From contig JAEOTM010000079.1 of assembly GCA_016839815.1 (NCBI GenBank), positions 1 through 55,361 of the forward strand: a DNA stretch of 55,361 nt, given 5' to 3'. This stretch comes from Candidatus Hodarchaeota archaeon. GTDB lineage: Archaea; Asgardarchaeota; Heimdallarchaeia; Hodarchaeales; Hodarchaeaceae. Under the pieces are notes generated by a model. The model saw nothing but the letters and a program-made list of their open reading frames with translations, searched no databases and was not told where the DNA came from. The position numbers and the translations under genes were made by a program. How positions within the stretch are numbered: the first letter of the stretch is position 1; each line of letters opens with the position of its first letter. This document shows positions 37,378 through 44,922 of the stretch, in pieces.

Positions 37378-38460
37378 TTACTTACTAAAAGTATGGTACA
37401 TGAGTGTGATGAAATCCTCTAGCACCTGATAGCACCAGAGATTCTCATTCAGAAATTGCTCAAATTTCTTTTTACCCTCTTCATCCGTAGAAAACTTATT
37501 TAGTTCTGGTAGAAGCTCTGTACTTATACCAGTCTTTATCCGAGTAAAAATGCGCTTTTGATTCGTATACTTTGAAAAACTATAGTCTGCCATATCAATA
37601 AGAGGAGAATAATACTTTTTTCGATCTTTGGGCTTCTTAACTAATTTGACAGTTTTAAGTTGAGTAAATAGGGAAAGCGTTTCAGAAATTGCAGTACGAC
37701 TTGCTCCAGTCAACTCTTTGAGTTGATCTTGAGTTACGGGTTCTCGTTCCAAGTATAGTCCAAAATAGACAGCTATTAAGTCTCGCTGCTTACCCGAAGG
37801 TGGTAGATTATCTAAGAGATATGTAATAAAATCTCTCTTTATTTGTGTCAAATCATCTGATTTTGGTACTTCAATTTCAGAAGTAGGGGATGATAAGGTT
37901 ACTTTCTCTTGAGATTTTACTATATAGGGATTGATATCGGGGAACTTCCCTGTTTCTAAGATCAAATCCAATTGATCTTCAACATAGGATATTAATGCTT
38001 GTACACTTGAGTAAGTAGATTTAAGAAATATAAATAAGTCAAATACATGCTTTACATCTGGGGTTTGAGGGGTTAATGCTTCTAAACGCGGGAAAAGTTT
38101 ATCAATAAAATCATAACTTGTTTCAGAAGATTCTAAGTTCGTTTTTGCTAGGATCTTTGTGTATTGTAGAAATGAAAGGGGACAGCTATAGTATTTTCTC
38201 TTCTCACCTGGTTTGCGAATTTCTCTTACAGAATACCGACTTGAAAAATCTGTAAGTTCTGATAATGTTTCTGATACCATCGAGCGACTATAACCTGTTA
38301 ACTCCATAATCTGTTCTTGAGATAATGACTCCCCTTCTAGCATCAAGGTAAATAATACTCCCTTTAAATAAGGATTATAACCTAAACTTTTGTTTGCTTG
38401 AGCTATAAAGTTTAAATAATCCTTCTTCAGCTCTAATAACTGATCTTCTATATTGGACAT
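37378..38460 (-). CDS. Duplicated MarR/GbsR-like transcription regulator
   Basis: A 360-aa protein made of two similar halves, each with a winged-helix domain. The recognition helices match: LSQEQIMELTGYSRSMVSET in the first half and VTQDQLKELTGASRTAISET in the second. Each is followed by a KRKYYS or DRKKYYS wing and a helical dimerisation region. The pattern fits GbsR/MarR regulators, in which two subunits bind a palindrome; here both domains lie in one chain, so it may act as a monomer or bind a longer site. It is divergent from an ABC exporter and is the obvious candidate regulator of it. Confidence 0.75.
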   Translation of the reverse strand: MSNIEDQLLELKKDYLNFIAQANKSLGYNPYLKGVLFTLMLEGESLSQEQIMELTGYSRSMVSETLSELTDFSSRYSVREIRKPGEKRKYYSCPLSFLQYTKILAKTNLESSETSYDFIDKLFPRLEALTPQTPDVKHVFDLFIFLKSTYSSVQALISYVEDQLDLILETGKFPDINPYIVKSQEKVTLSSPTSEIEVPKSDDLTQIKRDFITYLLDNLPPSGKQRDLIAVYFGLYLEREPVTQDQLKELTGASRTAISETLSLFTQLKTVKLVKKPKDRKKYYSPLIDMADYSFSKYTNQKRIFTRIKTGISTELLPELNKFSTDEEGKKKFEQFLNENLWCYQVLEDFITLMYHTFSK

Positions 38461-38579
38461 AACCTATAAATCCGAAAAATCCTTAGTTCTAGCCTTTTAT
38501 TATACTAGATCATTTATTTGTTACCTATTTAACTTTTTGGAATTTTTGTTTTTTTGAATTTTTGGATTTACGAAAAACC

Positions 38580-38586
38580 TTATAAA
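38580..38586 (+). promoter_or_regulatory. TATA box for ABC exporter operon
   Basis: TTATAAA at 38580-38586 places transcription start near 38606-38610, about ten bases before ATG 38618. The adjacent T-rich part of the divergent region holds two near-copies of TTTTTGGAATTTTTG, a possible binding site for the neighbouring regulator. Confidence 0.4.
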
Positions 38587-38617
38587 GGTATATTCGAGAT
38601 ACTTACTTGAGTTTCAA

Positions 38618-39643
38618 ATGTTGCGTCAGTTGTGCAATCAATCTGAAAAAACAAGAAACAAACAATTAAAAATGAAAAAATCAATAATGGAGAAAATGAA
38701 AGTGACAGAAACTGTTTCTGAAACTATTCTTCAAGTTTCAAATCTAACAAAAACTTATGGGTATGAACTACGCTTTAGTGATAAGCTGAAGTTTGGCCAA
38801 CAAGTACGTGGAGCTCTTAATGTGAGTTTTCAGGTGAAAAAGGGAGAAATATTTGGTTTTCTTGGGCCAAATGGGGCGGGAAAAACCACAACAATGAGAG
38901 CGATTTTAGACTATCTTAGACTAGATAGTGGAAAAGTCGATATTTTGGGATATGACCATCGAAATGACCGAGTAGAAATTCGAAAGCAGATAGGTTATGT
39001 TCCAGGAGATATGGCATTATTTGAGAATTTTACCGGAGAGGAATTGATTGAATATTTCGGTAAATTCCGTCCCATTGATCAGGAATTCCTGCAGGAACTT
39101 AGATCATTATTCAGAGTTAAGCTTCATAAGAAAATAAAAAATTTATCAAAAGGAAATCGTCAGCAAGTTGGTTTAATTGCTGTTATGGCCTCTAAACCAT
39201 CCTTATTAATATTAGATGAACCAACAAGCGGCCTTGATCCGTTAATGACAGCTAACTTTCATAAAGTTTTGAAAAAACTCCAAAAACAAGGAGTTACAAT
39301 CTTCCTAAGCTCTCATGATTTAGCAGAAGTCCAGGCCATATGTAATCGAGTGGGAATTATTCGTAATGGGGAGATGATCCTTGTGGAAGCGGTAACAGAT
39401 CTCAAAGCCAAATTCCTACAAAAGCTGTTTGTGCAATTCAAGGGAGAAAATATCCCCTCAAAGGAAGACTTTGAGCAAGTAAAGGCGATAATTGCTGTTG
39501 AAAATACTATACCTCATATTTTCAATTTGAAAATTGGTAAAGATGTCGGAGAAGTGTTAAAATTCATTTCAAAATATGATATTGTGCGATTTTCATGTGA
39601 AGATGCAGATTTGGAAGAAATTTTCCTTCAATATTACAAATAA
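38618..39643 (+). CDS. ABC transporter ATPase
   Basis: A 341-aa ATP-binding subunit. Walker A is GPNGAGKTT, the signature is LSKGNRQQV and Walker B is LLILDEPTSGLDP, followed by the switch His in FLSSHDLAE. The C-terminal 90 residues follow the pattern of ABC-2-type exporters (ccmA/DrrA-like). The first 25 residues are basic and not needed for the fold; later ATGs at 38672, 38687 or 38696 are possible starts, while the TATA box at 38580 fits 38618. The permease follows 20 bases later. The pair probably exports a drug, lipid or peptide; the substrate is unknown. Confidence 0.92.
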   Translation: MLRQLCNQSEKTRNKQLKMKKSIMEKMKVTETVSETILQVSNLTKTYGYELRFSDKLKFGQQVRGALNVSFQVKKGEIFGFLGPNGAGKTTTMRAILDYLRLDSGKVDILGYDHRNDRVEIRKQIGYVPGDMALFENFTGEELIEYFGKFRPIDQEFLQELRSLFRVKLHKKIKNLSKGNRQQVGLIAVMASKPSLLILDEPTSGLDPLMTANFHKVLKKLQKQGVTIFLSSHDLAEVQAICNRVGIIRNGEMILVEAVTDLKAKFLQKLFVQFKGENIPSKEDFEQVKAIIAVENTIPHIFNLKIGKDVGEVLKFISKYDIVRFSCEDADLEEIFLQYYK

Positions 39644-39663
39644 AACAAATAAAGGTGATAAAA

Positions 39664-40464
39664 ATGGTTCATGTATATTTAAAAAATCTTAAAAAGTCAT
39701 GGTTAACAGGAATTGTCCCTCCATTAGTTATAATAGGTTTTGTGGGCACTATTGCAATTGGGTGGCCATCAATGCAAGAATTGATCCTTCAACGATTGGA
39801 AACAATGGACAATCCGATAATGAAGGCAATTATAGGAGATCTAGGAATATCTGGATTAGGCGCCACTTGGGAGGCCGCGCTCTTTATGTATGCAGGAGGA
39901 ACAATGAACATATTGTTATTATTCGTTGCAATCTTCATCCCAGCTCGCTTACTATCTACCGAGATAGATAAAAATACTTTTGACATTATGTTAAGTTTAC
40001 CAATTCCCCGATGGAGATATTTATTAGAAAAATTTAGTGTTTATTTATCTTATAGTCTTGTAATACCAATTGCAATGGTAGGTATTATGCTAGGTTCCAC
40101 AGCATACCTGGGAGAATCGATATCAACCTCTTTGGTCCTTTACTATTCCTTAGGGTATTTTATTTTACTATTCACTCTGGGATCAATATCTTTACTTTGT
40201 GCTACTATCTTTCTGGACTCAAACAAGTCTTTAGCTGCTGCAGGAGTACTCATTGGAGGTCAATATTTTCTCGACAGTATGAGTGGACTATTAGCAGGTT
40301 TTGGAAATTTTGAGGTGCTTTCTCTATTCAATTACTTCAGTATAGGAGCCATTCAAGAAGCTGGGATGTTGCCAGTTGGAGAAATAGGTGTAGTAGGTGT
40401 AATTGGGCTTTTAGCGCTCATTAGTGCTCTTTCGATTTTCCATAGAAGAGAATTTGCATTCTAA
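39664..40464 (+). CDS. ABC-2-type permease
   Basis: A 266-aa membrane protein with six transmembrane segments. It has the ABC-2 pattern: an early helix (IVPPLVIIGFVGTIAIG), then an amphipathic coupling region ARLLSTEIDKNTFDIMLSLPIPRWRYLLEKF. It partners the ATPase gene just upstream. The start is ATG 39664: GGTGAT lies four bases before it, and the GTG at 39655 is inside that site. A T-rich stretch about 25 bases after the stop may end the transcript. Confidence 0.85.
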   Translation: MVHVYLKNLKKSWLTGIVPPLVIIGFVGTIAIGWPSMQELILQRLETMDNPIMKAIIGDLGISGLGATWEAALFMYAGGTMNILLLFVAIFIPARLLSTEIDKNTFDIMLSLPIPRWRYLLEKFSVYLSYSLVIPIAMVGIMLGSTAYLGESISTSLVLYYSLGYFILLFTLGSISLLCATIFLDSNKSLAAAGVLIGGQYFLDSMSGLLAGFGNFEVLSLFNYFSIGAIQEAGMLPVGEIGVVGVIGLLALISALSIFHRREFAF

Positions 40465-40594
40465 AGCCCACAAATATCCCTCCCACCTATTTTTTCTTTT
40501 TATTCTTCTGGATTTTTCCCTTATTTTTATCCCTATTCTAGTGACAATACTGTAAAAAATTCGATTTCCACACATATTTGTTTCTTACCTAAGC

Positions 40595-40603
40595 ATATAA
40601 AGG
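40595..40603 (+). promoter_or_regulatory. TATA box for the metalloprotease gene
   Basis: ATATAAAGG lies about 50-58 bases before the start codon, placing the transcript start near 40622-40626. A GGTGA ribosome site at 40641-40645 precedes ATG 40653. Confidence 0.5.
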
Positions 40604-40652
40604 AGGATTTAAAATGTGGGATTGATGAAGCATCATTCAAGGTGACATATTC

Positions 40653-42203
40653 ATGCGTTCTATTCGTAAATTCCTTTTCGGCATAATACCACAAGTAAGA
40701 TCTTCAGATGTATTTAAATTTGGTCTTCTTGTATTACTTTTTTTAACCAACTTTCTTCTCTTATCTGGACCAAGCTGGACGACAACTGCGATACCTCCAG
40801 ATAATGATTCAAGTTCTATACCAATGATAGGTGATAAGATACAATTTCAATCCTATTCTATTGGTGATGAGGAAGGCTTTAGTGTTTGGGATTTCTATGC
40901 AGAAGAGAAAAATCCTGTAACAGCCACCTGTCGTGCCATAGGGGACGAATCCTACATATTTTTAGACAATAAACTCCCTTACTCCCAAAATTATTCTATT
41001 ATTGCTGAAATGGTTGATACATATATGATTCCCATATTATCCACCAATTTTGCTACTCCTCCAGATGTGGATAACAATGATCGTGTAATAATTCTATATA
41101 CAATTCTTAATGGTGCAGGAGGATATTTCTCACCTAGTGACTCCCTTGGAGGAGAGATAGTGTATATCGATGGTCAGAATAATGCTCTCCGAGAAGATAC
41201 AGTTATTCACGAATTACAACATTTAGTAAACCATGGATATGATACACAAGAAACTATTTGGTTTAATGAAGGATGTTCAATGTTTAGTGAATTCCTGCTT
41301 GATTATGCAGAGGGATACACCGAACCTCACTCATTATATTACCCTCATGATGTTTCCCTTCTATTCTGGGACTATGACAATGCGGGATTGGGATCTGACT
41401 ATAAGGCAGCCTTGACATTTATTGCATATTTACAAGACCAATACGGTAGTCAGAATCTTTCGGATATTTACCATGCAGAAAGTGGAGGTATTAATTTGCA
41501 AAGCTCCACTGCAATCATGCATATTGTGAATCAATATTTCCCTAATTTGACCTTTGAAGAGCTGTACATGAATTTCATTAAGGCTACTATTCTCGATAAT
41601 AAATATGTAGGAGAGAAACGAGAACTCTATTATGAAGATTATATCTCTTTACCCAGTCCCTTAAGGTTTCCTGCTGGAGGAGTTATTCAACAGGAGTATC
41701 CTTTCGATTCAACATCAAAAATAGTACCCTGGTCAACAAAGATTTATATGTTCAGATATTTTCCTGATCCAAAAAATATCACTGTATCACTCAGCATACC
41801 AGAAGATTCCCAAGATCACCTCTTTGGGGTTAGTATAATAAAAGAAAATCGATCATTAAATTATACGGATACTAGCCACCAATCATTTATTCTTAGTCCT
41901 GAAAATAGCTCAGCAGGAATTCTCCTATCGTTAAATGCAACGGCTGAAGGATTTGATCACTTTTACCTGACCGTTAGTCATCTCGATGGAGGAGAAGGAG
42001 GTTACTATTGGGATATTCCTTCCTCTGAAAAAAATGTCAAGGTTTCCCTCCAAGTCTTTGCTGGAGAATCAGATGATGATCAGACATCGGGGATAAAAAC
42101 TGATGATACTGACAAAGAGAAAACAACCTCTGCAGTCTCATTTCTATATGTAATAGTTTTTAGTTTAAGTCTAGCTCTTCTGAGAAAACTGAATTCTCAC
42201 TAG
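40653..42203 (+). CDS. Secreted, membrane-anchored M30-like metalloprotease
   Basis: A 516-aa protein with an N-terminal signal (about residues 22-42, VFKFGLLVLLFLTNFLLLSG) and a C-terminal transmembrane helix (about 490-510). The catalytic zinc site is HELQH in REDTVIHELQHLVNHGY (about 190). It is followed by WFNEGCSMFSEF, in which the Glu after the Asn would be the third ligand, the H-E-x-x-H...N-E-G pattern of the M30 (hyicolysin) and related MA-clan families. The rest is a jelly-roll-like C-terminal region rich in N-x-S/T sites. It probably acts on the cell surface. It converges with the next gene, eight bases apart. Confidence 0.75.
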   Translation: MRSIRKFLFGIIPQVRSSDVFKFGLLVLLFLTNFLLLSGPSWTTTAIPPDNDSSSIPMIGDKIQFQSYSIGDEEGFSVWDFYAEEKNPVTATCRAIGDESYIFLDNKLPYSQNYSIIAEMVDTYMIPILSTNFATPPDVDNNDRVIILYTILNGAGGYFSPSDSLGGEIVYIDGQNNALREDTVIHELQHLVNHGYDTQETIWFNEGCSMFSEFLLDYAEGYTEPHSLYYPHDVSLLFWDYDNAGLGSDYKAALTFIAYLQDQYGSQNLSDIYHAESGGINLQSSTAIMHIVNQYFPNLTFEELYMNFIKATILDNKYVGEKRELYYEDYISLPSPLRFPAGGVIQQEYPFDSTSKIVPWSTKIYMFRYFPDPKNITVSLSIPEDSQDHLFGVSIIKENRSLNYTDTSHQSFILSPENSSAGILLSLNATAEGFDHFYLTVSHLDGGEGGYYWDIPSSEKNVKVSLQVFAGESDDDQTSGIKTDDTDKEKTTSAVSFLYVIVFSLSLALLRKLNSH

Positions 42204-42211
42204 AAATGAAA

Positions 42212-42931
42212 TCAGAGCGTAATCAGACGACTCAGTGATTGCTGATACATCATTATCAGCTCTTCACTCAGTTCCTGTTCAAGAATAAAGTTCATTCTTT
42301 GGAGAGCACGTTGAATACGTTCATAGTCACCCGCCTCGAGAACCCGATCAAGTAAGAGGATAAGCGTATTTACACGGGTTTTGACTAATTGTTGCTCTTC
42401 TTGCACGAGGGAAAGAACATGATACGACTCCAGGAAATGATTAAGTTGAGAACGGATCTTCTCTCCCTGATTAATGATATCAAGTTTTCGCTGTAAAATG
42501 ACATCGATGGCGGAAGCCAATGCAGTAATAACAGCTAATTTGTCTTCAACTGGTGCTCCTTCGTACGAAGCAAAATATTGCTGAAAAATTGCTTGAATTT
42601 GTCTAAGATCTACCCAAGAATTCTCCATGAAGAAAGCGGGAATAAGAATTGAGATGAGATTAATATTAAATCCACCCCGACTTGCCTCAGAGTACTCATA
42701 AAGAACAGTTGAGACAGAGAATACCTCATATTCAGGAAAGGGAATTGTGGCGATCATTTTAGAATATGAAATATTGGATGGTCGACTTGAAAAAACACTC
42801 ATACCACGTAATGAAATACTGAAGATTACTTCATCAGTAAGGTGATTAGGGGTTGAAGCGACCGGTTTAGCTCCACGAACCTCATCAAATTCAGTCCATA
42901 TTGCCCCACGAAGTACTACATAGTCTCTCAT
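42212..42931 (-). CDS. Longin-domain-like protein with helical C-terminus
   Basis: A 239-aa protein. Residues 1-120 read like the longin domain of NPRL2/DENN-type proteins: RGAIWTEFDEVRGAKPVAST has the aromatic...E-F...G-x-K/P pattern (NPRL2 has FFxEFHPTLGPKI). Further along are ISYSKMIATIPFPEY and SVSTVLYEYSE, like the strand-helix-strand that follows. Residues 125-239 are almost all helical and charged, with heptad-like leucines, probably a coiled coil. Longin-fold proteins pair with small GTPases in eukaryotes. The fold is inferred by eye, not proven. Convergent with the metalloprotease gene and lacking membrane segments. Confidence 0.5.
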   Translation of the reverse strand: MRDYVVLRGAIWTEFDEVRGAKPVASTPNHLTDEVIFSISLRGMSVFSSRPSNISYSKMIATIPFPEYEVFSVSTVLYEYSEASRGGFNINLISILIPAFFMENSWVDLRQIQAIFQQYFASYEGAPVEDKLAVITALASAIDVILQRKLDIINQGEKIRSQLNHFLESYHVLSLVQEEQQLVKTRVNTLILLLDRVLEAGDYERIQRALQRMNFILEQELSEELIMMYQQSLSRLITL

Positions 42932-43032
42932 TGCCTATCCGAACCGTATCATTAGTTTAAACAGAATCTCTTCTTATTACTCAATTGATTTTCTTAATTA
43001 ATAAAAAACTTCTGTAGGTGTTACTTCGTCCA

Positions 43033-43353
43033 TTAGTGTTGATTCTTAATTAATTCAGCGACAAGAGCACAGATCTTTTCAATCTTGGGATCTGCTAAAG
43101 AATAGAAGACTTCATTCCCTTTACGCTCTTTTCGGACCACTTTTTTCTCCCGTAGAACCCGTAAATGTTGTGAGATAAACGGCTGAGGTCTTTGAGTTTC
43201 TTCTAAGATTTGTGAAACATTTTTTTCCCCATTACTTAGAAGCTGTAGTATTTTCAAACGAAATGGGTGAGTTAACGATTGACAAAGTTCCGCCTGTAAC
43301 ATTAATGTAGCCATTTCTTGCTCAGAGGGAGATACATCTGAATTATTGGACAT
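43033..43353 (-). CDS. ArsR-family winged-helix regulator, possibly thiol-sensing
   Basis: A 106-aa repressor-type protein with the full ArsR fold: LTHPFRLKILQLLSNGEKNVSQILEETQ, recognition helix QPFISQHLRVL and wing RKERKGNEVFYSLAD. The classic metal site ELCxC is not complete; the only cysteines are Cys24 (ELCQSL, first helix) and Cys95 (KICALV, last helix), near each other in the ArsR fold. They could form a redox-switch disulfide. It is divergent from a disulfide oxidoreductase gene, with a palindrome between the two promoters, so it probably regulates that gene and itself. Confidence 0.85.
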   Translation of the reverse strand: MSNNSDVSPSEQEMATLMLQAELCQSLTHPFRLKILQLLSNGEKNVSQILEETQRPQPFISQHLRVLREKKVVRKERKGNEVFYSLADPKIEKICALVAELIKNQH

Positions 43354-43380
43354 TTGTCTTCATTAACCAACTCTTCATAA

Positions 43381-43430
43381 AACTATTTATATATATCTGA
43401 ATATTCAAATAACACAATATTTATAAAGAT
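43381..43430. promoter_or_regulatory. Divergent promoters with central palindrome (ArsR operator candidate)
   Basis: A perfect ten-base palindrome TGAATATTCA (43398-43407) lies between a leftward TATA region (TTTATATATAT, 43385-43395) and a rightward TATA box (TTTATAAA, 43420-43427). A dimer bound there could block both promoters. Confidence 0.5.
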
Positions 43431-43460
43431 TTGTATAAAGTGTTCAATCAAGGTGATATC

Positions 43461-44117
43461 ATGTCTGAACACAAAGTTAAGATTGAAGATAAGATATTAA
43501 ATGAAATCAAAGGTATGTTTCAATCCATTGAAACAGATGTAACACTTCATATGTTTACTCGTAAAGATCACTGTTTATTATGTAATGAAACATTAAGTCT
43601 GGTAGAACAGGTGTCTGCTCAATCAGATAAGATCATACTAGATCACTGTGAATGCGATATCAATAGTGAAAAAGCCCAGAAATATAAGATCGAACGTCAT
43701 CCAGCCATTGTTGTCGAAGGCCAAAGCAAGGGACTCATCCGTTTTTATGGAATTCCTTCTGGTTATGAGTTTGGAAGTCTCATTGAATCTATTATTATGT
43801 CAGGTAAGACGACTGGTTCTGATTTAGACCCTGAACTTGTAGAAGAAATCGAAGCAATTGATAAACCTCTTCATTTACAAGTATTTGTTACACCTACATG
43901 TCCATATTGCCCCACAGCTGTACTTACCGCATTCAAACTCGCTATGCTTAATGAAAATATCATTGCTGATATGGTAGAAGCAACAGAGTTCCAAGAACTA
44001 TCCATGAAGTATCAAGTACAAGGTGTACCAAAAACTGTGATCAATGACTCTTGGGATGTTGTAGGAGGCGTACCACCTCAAGTAGTTATGGAAAAAGTTC
44101 GTCAGGCATTAGCGTAA
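43461..44117 (+). CDS. Two-domain protein disulfide oxidoreductase (PDO/glutaredoxin-like)
   Basis: A 218-aa protein of two thioredoxin folds in a row, as in archaeal PDO. The first has Cys38-Leu-Leu-Cys41 (KDHCLLCNE) and the second Cys147-Pro-Tyr-Cys150 (TPTCPYCPT), the usual active site. RHPAIVV and QGVPKTVI carry the cis-proline of each half. It reduces or forms cytoplasmic disulfides. Start ATG 43461 has GGTGAT three bases before it; the longer frame from TTG 43431 overlaps the TATA region and is rejected. It is divergent from the ArsR gene, and a thioredoxin-like gene follows after 52 bases. Confidence 0.9.
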   Translation: MSEHKVKIEDKILNEIKGMFQSIETDVTLHMFTRKDHCLLCNETLSLVEQVSAQSDKIILDHCECDINSEKAQKYKIERHPAIVVEGQSKGLIRFYGIPSGYEFGSLIESIIMSGKTTGSDLDPELVEEIEAIDKPLHLQVFVTPTCPYCPTAVLTAFKLAMLNENIIADMVEATEFQELSMKYQVQGVPKTVINDSWDVVGGVPPQVVMEKVRQALA

Positions 44118-44169
44118 AAATTTTTAACACTTTTTCCACTTCTCTTTTTTCAAATGGCGGTGACTAAAC

Positions 44170-44775
44170 TTGATTGATAGAATAACCTATACCTTTTTTA
44201 ACAAAGGAATGACCTTCGATGAGTTTCTAAAAGATGCTACGGAAGATGATCGAAAACGTTTTAATTATTACTTTGATAAAAGTGCAAAAAACCACTCTCC
44301 AGAGTCTCTCAAGATTGATCTGAAGTATCCACTTAACATTCTTGTCTTAGCAACAACCTGGTGTTGGGATTCTCAAACTAATCTTCCGATTATTGCTCAT
44401 TTAGCAGCACAAAATCCAAATATTAACCTGAAAATCATGAATAAGGATCATCTACCCTTCATGGTTACCAAGGTTAATAACGGTGAAAAAGTACCACAAG
44501 TTCTTGTATTTACTGAGGATTTTTATTACCTTGATCGATGGGTCGAAAGATCGACTCGTGCTTATCGCTTATATGCTGAATACCGAAAAAAGTTTGGTTG
44601 GACGGACGAAAATAAAGATGCATTTGTTAAGCAATATAGAAAAGCATTTCTGAAAGATCAGATCGAAGTAGAAAAATCGGTAGTCGAGGAAATCAAGACA
44701 TTATTGACAAGAGCTGATATTATATCAGCTACTACTGCAAGACTTGCAGATGCAGAGGGTTCTTGTGACGATTAA
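44170..44775 (+). CDS. Thioredoxin-like protein with CxxS active site
   Basis: A 201-aa protein of the thioredoxin fold. LNILVLATTWCWDSQTNLPII holds Cys-Trp-Asp-Ser where thioredoxin has Cys-x-x-Cys, so it is monothiol. KVPQVLVFTEDFYYLD contains the cis-proline segment. The long N-terminal helix-rich part and the C-terminal RAYRLYAEYRKKFGW region fit the bacterial 'thioredoxin family' group of about 190 aa. The start is TTG 44170 with GGCGGTGA seven bases upstream. It probably belongs to the same transcript as the PDO and may act as a reductase, isomerase or chaperone. Confidence 0.7.
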   Translation: MIDRITYTFFNKGMTFDEFLKDATEDDRKRFNYYFDKSAKNHSPESLKIDLKYPLNILVLATTWCWDSQTNLPIIAHLAAQNPNINLKIMNKDHLPFMVTKVNNGEKVPQVLVFTEDFYYLDRWVERSTRAYRLYAEYRKKFGWTDENKDAFVKQYRKAFLKDQIEVEKSVVEEIKTLLTRADIISATTARLADAEGSCDD

Positions 44776-44922
44776 TCCTCTTCCTCTCTCGTTTATTCTT
44801 CTACATTAAGACATTAATTCATTTCACTTCTTTGAGGAACGAGAATTAATGAATAGAAAAATTATTCTTTTCTCGGATCTCTCCTAAGGTAATCTATTTA
44901 TACCCCACTTATTAGAAATCAG

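Noticed and set aside
38706..38720. Palindrome CAGAAACTGTTTCTG near the start of the ABC ATPase gene
   Set aside because: It lies in the coding part under all likely starts and encodes ordinary residues of the N-terminus; an operator role is not needed to explain it.
40613..40646. Tiny frames MWD and MKHHSR with a good GGAGG before the metalloprotease gene
   Set aside because: The TATA box at 40595 puts the transcript start near 40622-40626, so GGAGG and the first frame would not be in the mRNA.
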